A stretch of 64,000 nt of DNA, taken from the NCBI GenBank assembly GCA_028015205.1, contig JAPWFG010000015.1, forward strand, positions 6,262,001 to 6,326,000. Direction: 5' to 3'. Under the pieces are notes generated by a model. The model worked only from the letters and a program-made list of their open reading frames with translations, was not told the origin of the DNA and searched no databases. This DNA is from Mytilisepta virgata. Lineage: Eukaryota > Mollusca > Bivalvia > Mytilida > Mytilidae. The translations under genes were made by a program, and so were the position numbers. Position 1 is the first letter of the stretch. Every line of letters begins with the position of its first letter. Below are positions 40,060-51,540 of this stretch, one piece after another.

Positions 40060-40115
40060 ATTTTGTCAGGGGTTCTGTCTGGCGTTAAGTGATTGGTATG
40101 TCATTGTATACTTTT
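40060..40115 (-). repeat. Interspersed repeat C, antisense fragment
   Basis: GATTGGTATGTCATTGTA preceded by GTCAGGGGTTCTGTCTGG; only the start of the repeat is kept. Confidence 0.45.
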
Positions 40116-40439
40116 CATGTTAACCATTTTATTAAAACTGAATACTATGGATAACACTTCTGTGTATTTCACAGACTTCGGCTACTGATTTCTTGGCTTC
40201 TTACTATTCTGTACGTTTGAAAAAAATGTCTGAAAAGTCAACATGGATAAAACATTCGGTAACAGAATTTACGATATTCTGCAAAGCCATTTTTGTTTGT
40301 GATGATGTCATATATGATGCTAAATTTAGTAAAATACGCACAAAAGATGGAAAATCATCTCCCGTAAATATTTGGAATACTATATTTCAGCAGTGACAGA
40401 GACACAAGAACTATTGGTAACAAAAGGCAATGTAACACA

Positions 40440-41040
40440 TTTTACTTATTTTGAAGAAACGTTTGAGATATTCCCGAAAAACTATTTGCAATTCAAAAAC
40501 GGTAATTCCTACAATAACAGGAGTAAACCCATGTGTTTCGGAAGGGTAAATAGCTTCTGCTATGTATATGAAACTGCAATCTAATTAAAAACCGATCTCT
40601 CATCGCTCCCGTTTTCTGATATGTCGCGTGGGAGATCTAACGAAATCCGCTTTGAGGTCACATGTGAGTGACCTCGTAGGTGTGTCCTGTTCGACCAATG
40701 AAATTGCGGCTTAGGCGATCTTGTAAGTTGATCGTGTGGTAAAGGGATGTAACTCATTTTATTAACGAAGAAATCGTCAGTCCCCAGAATTCATAAACCT
40801 TTTTGATTGGCTTATTGATAGGAAGTCAACTCATTTGCATATTATTATAAATTCATAAGTTCCAGTTCACTCACATGTGACCTCAAAGCAGATTTCGTTA
40901 GATCTCCCACGCGACATATCAGAAAACGGGAGCGATGAGAGATCGGTTTTTAATTAGATTGATGAAACTGACATGCTGCCCAATAAGGTAAATACGGTCA
41001 CCGTTGTATTTGAAATTCACTACACGATGATGAAGCGTTA
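40440..41040 (+). repeat. Old repeat interrupted by the foldback element
   Basis: With the 385-bp element removed, AAACCCATGTGTTTCGGAAG, GGGTAAATAGCTTCTGCTA and CATGCTGCCCAATAAGGTAA resemble the 3' UTR of the retroelement seen near 8.2 kb (CCGGAAGAGTAAGCAG...CATGCTGCCCATGTC). The match is loose. The two short frames at 40193-40396 and 40372-40584 resemble nothing I know, and the second runs into the foldback element. Confidence 0.35.
40577..40961. mobile_element. Foldback MITE with 95-bp terminal inverted repeats
   Basis: 385-bp non-coding element starting CAATCTAATTAAAAACCGAT and ending in its complement. The left arm (40577-40671) and right arm (40867-40961) are inverted repeats of 95 bp with one mismatch by eye (a C/T difference in AAATC[C/T]GC). 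It is flanked by a perfect 9-bp direct repeat, ATGAAACTG (40568-40576 and 40962-40970), a target-site duplication. Long inverted arms plus 9-bp duplications are what Mutator-like (MULE) non-autonomous elements leave; that class is inference from duplication length. Near-identical arms and an intact duplication suggest recent insertion. It carries no ORF of note. Confidence 0.9.
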
Positions 41041-41834
41041 CAACAGTAAAAGCATATTAAGGATGATCGCTGGTCTAATAGGAAATAAATAGGCTTTGAA
41101 ATAGGTGTTTTAGTTTGAGAGAACATATGAATAGTAAACAAATAAGCAAGAAAAAAATATAGGTTCATGTGCTCATTTTAGAGCTATAAGACCTTGAAAA
41201 TTTGCAGGAAATGGGTTTTCTCTGGATTTTTCATTGTCTTTGCATTGACAACTTCAGTCTCTCAAAGATGTATGAAAAAATAAAAAGGATTTTATAAAAT
41301 TTTGTCAAATACCATTTTAAGGTACAGTGGGAGATCATGGGCAAAAAAATTAATGTTTAAGAAATGAATAAAACCTGAGGATTCCCAAAATCTGAAAAAG
41401 ACCAAAACATGACCAGCGAGCATCCTAAATACTATTTTTTAAATTGGCATACATGTACTATAACGATCAAGTGGCTTGTATTGAGGAGCGTTACGTTATA
41501 TTTCTAGATGTATAGAACTCTTATGTTGTACCTATGAGGACATTACAATCTTATTTTTGGTCTTATTTTAAATATGAAGAACCGTAAGACAACTGAGAAG
41601 GTTTTAATATACTTTATTTTTCGTAAATGAAAAAAAGTACAAAAAAGGTATTACATGTAACTGCAATATATTAAATAAAAGTAGAATCAGAACAGTAAAT
41701 ATAGTATCAATATTCGTTAGCGAAAATCTACCACATTTCTACAGCATTCAGTCTACTATGCCGTTACGCTATTTAATTTTTATCATAACATCAACGATTT
41801 TGAATTAAAGTGGCTTAAAGAAAGCAAAAAAACC

Positions 41835-42115
41835 AACCAATGTTGCATAGAGATGGAGATAAAAAGAAAGAGATGACGTTGGATCTGTAACATACTAAGG
41901 AAAGGAAATGAAGATACAACCAAAATTGGTCTAAGATGGACACCTGATGGTAAACGTAAAAGAAGGAGGCCAAAAGAGACCTAGCGAAGAATAGTAGAAC
42001 AGGAGATGAAAGACCTTGGGAAGACCTGGAAGGAGACCGAGAAAAAGGCACAAGACAGGCAAACGGTGGAGAGGATTGGTCGAGGGCTTATGTGCTGACG
42101 GGCACGAGAGGATAA
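41835..42115 (+). pseudogene. LINE 3' terminal coding fragment (endonuclease-RT type)
   Basis: One frame reads IKRKR*RWICNILRKGNED, then KIGLRWTPDGKRKRRRPKET, a stop, and RRIVEQEMKDLGKTWKETE. This is the well-known extreme C terminus of endonuclease-reverse-transcriptase LINEs, whose consensus there runs GHVLR...LRWTP.GKR.RGRPK.TWRR. Two in-frame stops show it is dead. Nothing of the RT core is nearby. Confidence 0.8.
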
Positions 42116-44095
42116 GTAAAAAAGATCGCAACAGAGTAACTTCATAGCAGACTTTGCCCAGTAAAAATCTCCTTTGTCGCAGGTTCCGAATATTGTTACT
42201 GTTTCTGTTTGAATTCTATCAACATTACTTTATGTAATTTTATTGTATACTCAATGTGAGTAATTACATTGCACATGTATTACATCCCATAATTAAATGT
42301 ACTGTCTGGAAATCTCAATTGCTTCAATTGATTTTTGTTTTGTTGAAAAATAAATGTACTTAAAAATGAATATATCGAAATTGTTAAATGAAGCTAAATG
42401 TATTACAAAATTTATTTAATTCCGTTATCTTATTCAGTTTTCACATATAAATTTGAAGTGATTAAATTATGGAAAAAAGCACGAGATTTGCTGACAGTAC
42501 AATCACAAATTGATCATGCATTTGTTCATGCGTAATCATCTGAATATAATATACATATATCAACTTTTGTTGAAGTCACTAAATATACCTCTGATAGAAA
42601 AAAACTAAAACTTTATTTATAAAGCTCGAGAAGAAAAAAACAAAATACAATTGTTTTACACATGAGATTCATATACTAATAGCATTCTTTTCGGTAATAA
42701 TTAAATATAAAATAAATTATACTCCCATGTTCAGTCTTTTACATATAAATTAGAAAATTTGTGTTTCGTGAAGACCTTTGTGAAACCAAGAAGACGGAAA
42801 TTTTGACAATTTATGTCTTAAAAACAGTTCTAACGACCATAAAATATTGTAATAACACACAGTGGTCTAACAATATTCGTAACCTACGTGCAAAATTTAA
42901 TTATGACGTTAAGCTATTGTTGTTTTGAGGCGATAGTTTTAACAAAACGCTTACGTCACAATATGGGAAAATAACGTCATTGTAGAAGGTCCGATGCAAC
43001 CCCGGTAGCATGTCCATTTTCGTTTCGTAACATCCGCTGGTAAAGGGACCCCGCCTTCAGCTGTGCTCACACCGGACAACATCTTGTCCTTTTTAAGTAC
43101 GCGTGCGGATGAATATACATTATAATTTTTCACTTTCTTAACCTTTTTATAATACTATCATGACTATTAACATATTTCCTTCTAATAATAATTAATATTT
43201 TTAAGAAAAAGATCCTTGTGGAATTAAATTTCAGTCGTCCCAAGCATGGAACTATTGCGCCAACTAAATGGACCAGGGAAATGCCACAGTTTGCGTCATA
43301 ATGAAAAACGTCATTCCATTGTGCTGCCATGCAAGTAGTTTCTATTTTGTTTACCTTGACGTTGACAAGCACTGAAGGTAAGGGTTATTTATGGAGGCAT
43401 TATGAAACTATAGCCCTTGTGTGGAGGGTGTGTACGATGTAGAATAAATAAAAAAATGTATAACATGCAATGTCAACAATGACATACCAAATAAGCAACG
43501 ATATCCAATAGACGGATACCTGGACCAAAAGAGAGCACAGAAAAAAAACACAACAAAGAGTCAGGATGTTCTGACATCGTTACAGACACTGTAGTTAAAC
43601 TGATTTATGGGCACCCAAACCTCCCCCTTGTCTATACTAACATTCTTGTATATAAAACATACTATAAAAGCCAATACATTATGATTAACAACAAGGCAAC
43701 CGCTGTGTAGAACTAGACATATTCTTCGAGCATAGAAATATTTTTTGTGTTTCTGTTCCGATTCTATATAAAGGTCATTTAATACAAAAACAAATATTTA
43801 AATTTCAGTTGTTGAATGATTTACGAAAGCAATTCAATCGATGGGACATGCAAATTACCAGCAAAATAGTTCGAAATCTATGGTTATTTGAGTAAAAAAA
43901 TCGATTTAAATATTCAATATGTTGTGCTGCAAGCTACATGTATGATTATCGACCCTTTAATTTTCACTTCATATGGCCATGTACAATGAAAATGAATACA
44001 CTGACAGGATGTTGTTTTCTTGAAATGTAACACTCTTTCTCGAATAAACTTTATCTGAAAAGTTGTAATTTCGTCATTCCAAATATTTTTAGATT
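42116..44095. other. No gene recognised
   Basis: AT-rich spacer with a family-C repeat at 43.47-43.63 kb. Short - strand frames near 43 kb have no recognisable motif. Confidence 0.5.
43470..43630 (+). repeat. Interspersed repeat C, copy
   Basis: TGTCAACAATGACATACCAA at the start and GGGCACCCAAACCTCCCCC at the end, as at 10.0 and 62.2 kb. Confidence 0.72.
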
Positions 44096-44101
44096 TTTAT
44101 T
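44096..44101 (-). promoter_or_regulatory. Candidate polyadenylation signal of the sulfotransferase gene
   Basis: AATAAA on the - strand (TTTATT on +), about 185 bases past the stop at 44286. Confidence 0.4.
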
Positions 44102-44285
44102 CGAAAAGGGGAGGGGTAACAGTATTTTGTTTGTTTAAGAATATTCGTTTGATACAAAACTTTTCCCTTCACGAATGATTAAAAAAGTTTTTCTTTATAA
44201 TACATATAGCACATATTGCGATTTAAATATTTTGTGATATAATTAAAACAGACACATTGCCTACACCCTTTCTACCCCATGCATT

Positions 44286-45060
44286 CTATAATTTAGGTTT
44301 TAGTGTAGGTTTATCGAGATTGTGCAAGTATGACTTTGACGGTATTTTTAAATATCCGGTCATGTGATAAAATTTCGAGCACCATTTGTCGACAACCTTG
44401 ACATGATGCCAACCTAAACTTTTACGCCAAAAATAGGCCACCTTTTTAGAGTCTGCCCTAATCGTGCTGAAATATCCATTGTTGACCTTTCCCTTTGTAA
44501 TATTATGTACATATTTATGTATTCTATGGGACAGCTGAAGACCAACAAACCTGTACAGTACTTTTAAGCCAATAATAGGATGTTCAGCTAGCTTCTCGTA
44601 GTACAACGTATAAAACTGGCCTGGAAATTTTCTTTTCACTTGTCTTAATTTTTCAACATCTTCTAACATTCTTGTGCATAACTCTTTTGCTGCTATTGAA
44701 AAATTGTTATATGCTAAATAGCCTCCCTTATGACGAGATTCTAATATTGCACGAGGATCTCTGATTAAATAAACAACTTTTAAATGTGGAATTTTTTGCA
44801 AAATACGATCTACAAAATCCATGGTAAATCTGATAGTTTTTATCATTGGTATAGATCTAATACATTTTTCATTTAATAGATTAATACATTTCGTCTCATC
44901 AGATGTGATATTCATACATTGTTCGAATTGACGATGGTGTTTGCTGGCATAAGCTGTGCTTGGTAGCGCTTTCATTATAATTTTCCTCACGTTTTGCAAG
45001 TCACAGTTAAATATATTAACTGTGTCATTAAACACTCTAAATAATTTCCATGCTGATGGC
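44286..45060 (-). CDS. Carbohydrate sulfotransferase, C-terminal exon with 3'-phosphate binding site
   Basis: Starts after a TTATTTTTCAG acceptor; its first G completes the AGG (Arg95) begun in the preceding exon. It encodes residues 96-352, to TAG at 44286. VVYLIRDPRAILESR (about 190-204) is the 3'-PSB that grips the 3'-phosphate of PAPS, and RDPRA...SR is the family signature. YTLYYEKLAEHP and the W..W-type C-terminal block (YFWRKSLGWHHVKVVDKWC) also match CHST1/3-type enzymes. The full model is 352 residues, at the short end of the family. Expected role: transfer of sulfate from PAPS to C6 of a sugar in a glycan or proteoglycan in the Golgi lumen. The precise acceptor cannot be read. Sequons (NIT, HNIT) suggest glycosylation. 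No stop or frameshift is seen. Confidence 0.93.
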
Positions 45061-46273
45061 CTGAAAAATAAATTTTTAATAATATTTGTACACTTTATTT
45101 TTTGGTGCTATATATTTTTTAAAGCTACCTTCTATTCTACTCAAAGAGCGTACCAAATCATAAAAGTTAGTCCAGAAGGCCCTTTGTTGGCAATATAACT
45201 GTGACCTAGGTTCAAAACAGTAACAACGGCCTCGGTGGTCTCGTGGTAGCGTTCTCGCCTCAAGTGAGGAAGGTCGCGGGTTCGATCCCCGGCCGGGTTA
45301 GAGCAAAGATATTAAAATTGGTATTTGCTGCTTCTCCGCCAAGCACGCGGCATTTAGGAGTAAGAGCAAAGATCTAGTCGGCTGAGAGTCAGTATAAGTG
45401 TCCGAGTGGGGTGATATGTCTTCCTTGGAATAGTTACCTCGTGAGCTAGCACATTAAAAATCCGGCGCAGTCGGTCTAGTACAAAGAAGGGATCATATTC
45501 ATTATCATACATGTTCTCGTCCTGATATGCACCTGGTTGCCACTGGACGTTAAACAACAATTCATCCATCATCCATCAAAGTAGCAACATTAAAATATGT
45601 ATAACTGCCGAAAAACAAAACATGCATCTGGAAAACATCAATTATGATTTAAGCTGTAGCTTTCTAAAGCCGCACTAGTAAAAAAAATGCATGGGTTACA
45701 ATAAGGAAACAGTACGGTAACGTCATTGTAATCTGATACAAACAAAGTAAATTATGTTATAATATAACTATAGGTACATTGTAAAAATGAGTGACAAAAC
45801 ACTAAATTCCAACTCCCACCAACCCTGACACAGACCATGTATGGTCGAATTATCCGGTTTTAAGATTTAATGTTTTATATTCTAAATGTTTTTTTTTTTT
45901 ACATTTCATTTCTCCATTCCATTAATTGTAATTAATAATTTCCCCATGATCGTATACTTTATAGAAGACTGCATGCTGTATAAAAAGTTGTTCATACGTT
46001 ACAAATATTGTTAATGTTTTTGATTTAATTCTAAGAAATGAATTTACTCCTTAGGCATGTAAGGTATATTTGTCCTCTTTGCATACATCTATATACATGT
46101 AGCTCATTAGAATATCTCAAAATAGCTAGAAGGTTGTCATTCATGTTCATAAAAATTGTTTTCACAAATCCTTTTTTAAATCTTCATTCTATGTAAATAT
46201 AACAATGTTCTTATTTGAATATATGTCACTCTTATCAATTTTATATACCCTTTTCAGTTATTAAAATGCATAC
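45061..46273 (-). other. Intron 2 of the sulfotransferase gene
   Basis: 1.2-kb intron in phase 2 that carries a SINE-B copy (45228-45579) in the opposite orientation. The rest is AT-rich with no coding signal. Confidence 0.75.
45228..45579 (+). mobile_element. SINE family B, copy 1 (tRNA-headed, full length)
   Basis: Begins GGCCTCGGTGGTCTCGTGG (A box) with B box GGTTCGATCCC; the tRNA-like part is about 70 bp. A ~280-bp body follows, containing CTCGTGAGCTAGCA, and then a tail TTAAACAACAATTC with ATCC repeats. It is unlike family A after the head. It sits in intron 2 of the sulfotransferase gene, opposite to it. Confidence 0.9.
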
Positions 46274-46472
46274 CTGCAGCTTCCAGTAAGTGTCTCGCAT
46301 ATTTTTGACGACTTAAAATAATATTTTTGTAATGGCTTGAACGGTTCATACATGTAAAACACAGCCGGGGACTGTTGTATTATGTCTGCAGTAAAGGTCG
46401 AGCCACTGCGCATGTACGAAAGTATTAATATAGCCTTAGACTGCTTCTGGTTATGTTCTGTTATCAAGTATT
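46274..46472 (-). CDS. Carbohydrate sulfotransferase, exon with 5'-phosphosulfate binding loop
   Basis: Runs from a TATTCATTTCAG acceptor (reading - strand, exon starts 46472) to a GTATGC donor after position 46274. It encodes residues 29-95 of the model. The key motif AILILSYMRSGSTF (about 42-55) is the 5'-PSB loop that binds the 5'-phosphosulfate of PAPS; the RSGST core is typical of the GlcNAc/Gal/GalNAc 6-O-sulfotransferase group (CHST1-7). The following FYMYEPF matches the family's conserved 'YEP' stretch. An open frame continues upstream of the acceptor to a methionine, but those codons (MSIRNIKKIIF) overlap the intron's polypyrimidine tract and are probably not coding. Confidence 0.88.
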
Positions 46473-47030
46473 CTGAAATGAATATTATTTTTTTTATATT
46501 CCTTATGCTCATGTATAAATATCGTAAATTTTACTAAATTTAAAAGATAGAAGAAAATACTTCTACAGATTTAGTTATTTAGAAATTATTGTCGTTCCGG
46601 CTCTCTCGTGTTCATGAAGATTCGTCTGAGTTAAATGAAAATGACCAATGCAGCCGAAAATTAATTAATTGGATTGAACAACGGATAGTCCATCTTTAAT
46701 GTGCATACATGTACATGTAGTATAATTAAAAATTCTTTACTTTGCTTTATTAGGTTTTTTAGTTAGAAGTTGTAAAATATAAAACAAAAATTTAATAAAA
46801 TTCCAAACGAATCAAAATAATGGATGGACGAGTGTTATGAGATTGTAATTATTATATTATTTATCTTGGTCTAATTTGTTTTGCGTAGCCTTATAACATA
46901 TATAATATGTTTACATAACATTTATAGTTGTTTACCAAATAATGTTATAACTGCGCAGTTTAGAAATCACTGGAACAATAATAGATACTGATGACTAGAA
47001 CTTTCTATTTGACTTACGTAATAATTCTGG

Positions 47031-47403
47031 TGTAATTTAAACTTCTACCGTATTCCAGAAGTTTCCGTTCTACAGTATATATACGGACAAGAGAATTAGA
47101 CTTTCAGAGCAGAACGTATTGGACCAGACATTCTTGTGTTCTCAGCTGTTGGATTTATTTACGTTTCACACATCATCCTTGACATACTTTTATTTACGTT
47201 ACATCATACTAGATTGTGACTGATTGGATATAATGTTCCGTTTGGATTCCCGCAACAGTGACGAGAAGAATTCCGGATTAGGAAAAGACGGAGGATTTTG
47301 AACAGTTAAGTTGACATTTTAGTTTTGTGTAATATTTTTGTAAACTTGTATATAATAAATCTTGTTAAATTTTATTATTGATTTGTGTCTTTTGTTGGCT
47401 ACA
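47031..47403 (+). mobile_element. Probable solo LTR
   Basis: Block running from TGTAATTTAAAC to GGCTACA (TG...CA ends), with a TATA box TATATATAC at 47076 and AATAAA at 47354 close to the 3' end, then a GTGTCTTTTGTTGG-type end. This order (promoter, then polyA signal, within ~370 bp) is that of an LTR. I see no internal region and no clear target duplication, so it could be diverged or wrongly bounded. Confidence 0.42.
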
Positions 47404-48350
47404 ATTTAAAGGTTATTTCTACCGTAACACGAGCAATACTACGGTTTTGTTCCAAATAAATTTATTTTATGCCGATTTTGGTGCAAAAGATGTGCATAGT
47501 TCGTCGATTTACGACACATCGGTTGTGCGAAGGTCTAAAATGTTGAAAACCAAATCAATGTTACCAACACGTTGAAGCGCAAATTAAGAAATGTCACAAT
47601 AACCACAAATGTTAAGCCAAAATCATCTTAGGACAAAGCTATACAATAGTTTTCACGAAATTTTATACATTTTTGTAACTGTAAATTTAAACATTTTATT
47701 AAATGATTACACTGAATGTTGTGTGTACAAAGAGAAATAACTCAATTTTATTATAGTGAAGAATTATCCAATCAGCCTATAAATCTTATTCTCGGGTCAA
47801 GTTGAGACTTAAGATGCAAGTGGTTAGCCAGCATAGATTTTACAATGAAATCCTTGATAAGTCGAGGAAATCTGTATCTTTATTTCAGTTTCCTAATTTT
47901 AAGTGCAATTTCAAAATATAATCTATGAAGGTATACTGTTTACAGATTTGTGATTCTTTCCCTTAAAATAAATACAGGAATATTTCACCTGCCTGAAAAC
48001 TTTCTTGGTAAAGTCTTAAACTTCTCATCCGAGCGTCGTACATTTACAATACTATACCCAGTAGGAACACATACCTTTCCTGGTATTTGGATGTATAAAT
48101 CGCATGTCGCTCCTCTTCAACTCGAGAAAAGTATTCAATACATCACCTGTAATAAAAGCATATTTTTTCTTAACTTATTCACGGATGACATACATGTACA
48201 AATGTACATATACATGTAACTGGGTGGATGTATGGTGTATTTTTAACTTCCAGTGTCTATTATCACATGCATATCCCGACGAGAACATGTTAATATGATA
48301 TGAATATAAACCCTACTTTGCACTAAACCGACATGATTTGTCGGTTTACT

Positions 48351-48505
48351 TAGCGTGCTAGCTCACGAGGTAACAGACCACAGGAAGACATGTTACCACA
48401 TTCCGACACATTATTCTCACTCCGAGCCGACCCGTCTCTGCTCTTACAAATGAATGCCACATGTATGGTGCTGGCGCAGCAAACACCAATTTTAAAGACC
48501 GGGGC
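48351..48505 (-). mobile_element. SINE family B, copy 3 (internal fragment)
   Basis: Antisense piece of the body only: GCTAGCTCACGAGGTAAC at one end and the CACCAATTTTAA block at the other. Both head and tail are missing. Confidence 0.75.
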
Positions 48506-48904
48506 ACCTAACAAGAGGTACAATGTAGATGTAATGCCGAAAATCTAAAATTTACGTACATGTATAAAAATTATATTTTTAGAAACCCTATTTGGAATTG
48601 TTTTATTAGAAATAAAAATTGTATATAATGTGCTTGTGATGAAGATAATACAAACAAAGAAAATAAGGTAGCGTTATAAACAAAAGGAAAAAGGTAAAGA
48701 TCACTTAAAAGAAAAATTAATGAGAATAATATGAGACAGGCGTTATCTGATGAGCTCCCGAAGTTTTTTTAAGAAGGGTATATCAGGAAATCTTCCGTTT
48801 CTGTTCGTTTTTTTTTTTCATGTTCGTCCCATCCCGTTCCGTCTTTTAGCAATAGCGTCTATGCGCAAGACCGAAAATAAGGCTCAACTTCCGATTGAAG
48901 AAAA

Positions 48905-49012
48905 AATTCTTCGGGAGCTTATAAAAGATTGAGACTAAAAAGTAAAAACATTGACAATATAAAAGGTTGAGACTTAAAAGTAAAAACATTGAGAATATAA
49001 AAGATTGAGACT
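48905..49012. repeat. Tandem repeat, ~38-bp unit, about 2.7 copies
   Basis: Units of ATAAAAGATTGAGACT followed by AAAGTAAAAACATTGA, directly left of a truncated SINE-B copy. Confidence 0.8.
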
Positions 49013-49308
49013 GCGGAAGGTCGCAGGTTTGGTCACCTGCCGGGTTAAACCATAGACATTAAAATTGGTATATGCTGCGGCATCTAGGAGTAAGAGCATA
49101 GAACTTATCGTGTCGGAGTCAGTATAATGTGTCCGGGTGGGTTGATACATATTCTTGCGGACTGTTACCGCGTGAGCTAGCATGTTAAAAAAATCTGGTT
49201 CAGCATGTCTGTCTAATACAAAGCAGAGTTTATATTCATATCATATCAACATTTTCTCGTTCTGATATGCACTTAATGGTTAAACAATAATTCATCCATC
49301 CATCCATA
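49013..49308 (+). mobile_element. SINE family B, copy 2 (5'-truncated)
   Basis: Starts within the tRNA-like part (GGAAGGTCGCAGG), keeps the body with GTGAGCTAGCATG, and ends in a TTCATCCATCCATCC tail. It is more diverged than the copy at 45.2 kb. Confidence 0.85.
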
Positions 49309-49807
49309 GAATTTCTACTCCAATTTAAGCAAGAATAAACTTAGATGCATTGTGATGTGAAAGACTTTGACGTACTCTTCACAATGCATCTCAGATGTAA
49401 CGTAAATGTCAGTCGGTTTTTTAACATTCACGAAGTATATTTTCTGCGATATCGCAAATATGCTAGAATGTTGAGGCACCGGTCGATCCAGGATTACATA
49501 TCAAATATACCCTTTATTGAAAAAACTGATCCTTGGTACTATAGTATTAACCAAAGCTATTTAGTTATGTATTCCTATCTTTGATAGTTTCATTGTTACC
49601 AAAGTTCAACTTGTAAGTGCTAGTTTTAAATTATTATATCACATTCGAACAACTGTAAATGTCAGTCGAGAAACTGTCCAATATCGATAGAAATGTCTAC
49701 TGAAACGTTCTAAGGTACAGCCAATAAGAAAAAGATCATTTGACGTCGAAAAGAATTCCATATACAATGTACATGTAATTAAACAGCAAAACTGATAACA
49801 GGAAAGG

Positions 49808-49930
49808 TCAACAATGACATGCCATTCAAGTTTTGCCATTAAATTGACAGGCCTTCAGAACAAAATGTACATAAAGCACAAAACAAAAACGTAAAAACAA
49901 CAGATAGTCTGAATTGATACCCACGCTCAG
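49808..49930 (+). repeat. Interspersed repeat C, partial copy
   Basis: GGTCAACAATGACATGCCAT start with a decayed remainder, in intron 1 of the sulfotransferase gene. Confidence 0.55.
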
Positions 49931-49949
49931 CACTGATGGGGTATAACTC

Positions 49950-50095
49950 TGGTCAGGAAGTAGAACAGCTCTGGCCAAGAATTAGAGCCGTTCTGGTCCA
50001 CGACTGCTTTTTAGAATAGCTCTGTTAAAGAATCGGAGCAGTCCTGGTCCACGACTTCTTTTTAAAAAAGCTCTGGTCAAGAAATTACAACTTGA
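49950..50095. repeat. Degenerate tandem repeat, ~55-60 bp unit
   Basis: AGCTCTGG or AGCTCTGT, CAAGAATTAGAGC and CTGGTCCACGACT recur about 2.5 times. Confidence 0.7.
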
Positions 50096-51435
50096 TCGTC
50101 GGCTTTATTTCTGTTTGGTATTTTTATTTATAGCGTTAGAAAAAGCCTTTACTGAAAATTTAAGTTGGGATTTCTTATTTATTCTAAATTCTGACTGTTA
50201 CTAGAACTGTTTTAGACTATGACTGGTTATAAAACTATTCTAGACCAACATATATCACTGCTGGTCCAACAAGTCCAAAAGCCGTTGCCCTGCAACGGTC
50301 ACTGTATACATGATAATTATAGAACACTTTAAAACAGTTAAAGTATTTCTTATTGTATATAGTAATAATAAAACGGAAATTGTATAGGGTAAAAATATAA
50401 AGGCATAACATTTTTATAACCATATTTTTTTCGACAAACACTGACTTATTAAAGGTAACCGGACAATAAAGGACCACGTGATTTTTCCAAATGTCCCAGA
50501 TGTTCCAGCGTAATGGCCATGACTTCAGTAATTATCGGCAAATGTCAGAATTACCTGAATTATTTTCGTGGACGACGTATACAAACAACGAAGAATTTTT
50601 TAACTTGGGAAGGATATCGTTACATAATTCCAATGTGCAAAACACCAAATGCAGTAATTTCATTGGCTAACAGCAACTTCCGGTAAAAGGTGTACACCTT
50701 GATTAATTCCTTCGAAATAACCTTTATTACTATAATAATTTTTGCTTTGAACTTTTGGTTAAAGAATAAAGTTATTTTTTACCAAAAATATATACACTTT
50801 AGGGTCATGATACTAGTATATGATGGGCCAGATGCCTCAAGTGATCGTATTCATCAAAGTATTGCATCTATAATTGTAGACCAAAAAATATAACCACAGT
50901 GTATCAAAATGTGTTAGTGAAGGAAGCGGAAAGTTTTTCGTGTGAATTTTATAGATGTATAGTGTACACTGATCACATTGATGAGTTATATCACTATATG
51001 CAGATAAACAAACATACTTGAATGATTGATTGTTTGCTGCAGGTAATGCAAAACAAGCTTTTAATACTTATGTCACAGGGTAATTACTGAAAACAGAACC
51101 TAATATTCTCCATTTTTGGTACATGCAAGTTATCTCCCATGTACGGAGTTATCTGATCTTTAAAGAAGGTGTCTTCGGTAGATATCAATGGACAAATTGT
51201 CATTTTGCTGCAAAATATTTTTTCTTCCTATCAATACCCTCCACTCACATTAATGTTATGTTCTCTGATACATGATGAAGGCCTTCCCATATTCAATATT
51301 TTTTTTTAAAATTATAAGTAATTTTTAAATTTGTGTTAAATACAAGACATCTTCTTCCAGGATATCCGCAAATAAAATTGACAACAATAATGATTCAATT
51401 CTACGCATGCAAAATTGTACTGTTACAAAATGTAC

Positions 51436-51520
51436 CTGGTCTGCGATTTCTATAGTACATAACCACCACTACCAAAAGTAGGAAAACCAGTAACACAAAT
51501 CTGCAAAATGGTCGAACCAT
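51436..51520 (-). CDS. Carbohydrate sulfotransferase, exon encoding the membrane anchor
   Basis: On the - strand, a TTTCAATTTTCAG acceptor (ends 51524) is followed three bases later by ATG at 51520. The 28 codons encode MVRPFCR, then a strongly hydrophobic run (about residues 8-22, rich in V and L), then a basic YYRNRRP. This is a type II signal anchor, as expected at the N terminus of a Golgi sulfotransferase. The exon ends in CCAG before a GTACAT donor, leaving one base. That base plus the first two of the next exon makes a Glu codon, so the frame runs on cleanly. The exon was found by reading the raw sequence. Phase, anchor type and strand all agree, but the 5-kb intron means the join is still a prediction. 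The acceptor implies a non-coding 5' exon further upstream. Confidence 0.72.
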
Positions 51521-51540
51521 TGACTGAAAATTGAAACTAC

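Larger units (their letters stand above)
46473..51435 (-). other. Intron 1 of the sulfotransferase gene
   Basis: About 5-kb intron in phase 1. It holds a probable solo LTR (47031-47403), two SINE-B pieces (48351-48505 and 49013-49308), a 38-bp tandem repeat, a family-C repeat (49808-49930) and a ~58-bp tandem repeat (49950-50095). Confidence 0.6.

Noticed and set aside
45228..45302. A functional tRNA gene
   Set aside because: A and B boxes are good, but the acceptor stem does not pair and the sequence continues into a SINE body.
46473..46512. Extending the sulfotransferase exon upstream to the methionine at 46512
   Set aside because: Those codons cover the polypyrimidine tract and acceptor; the anchor exon at 51.5 kb joins in phase at 46472.
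47378..47575. 65-codon frame beginning inside the LTR-like block
   Set aside because: It crosses the 3' end of the LTR-like block and has no motif; chance frame.
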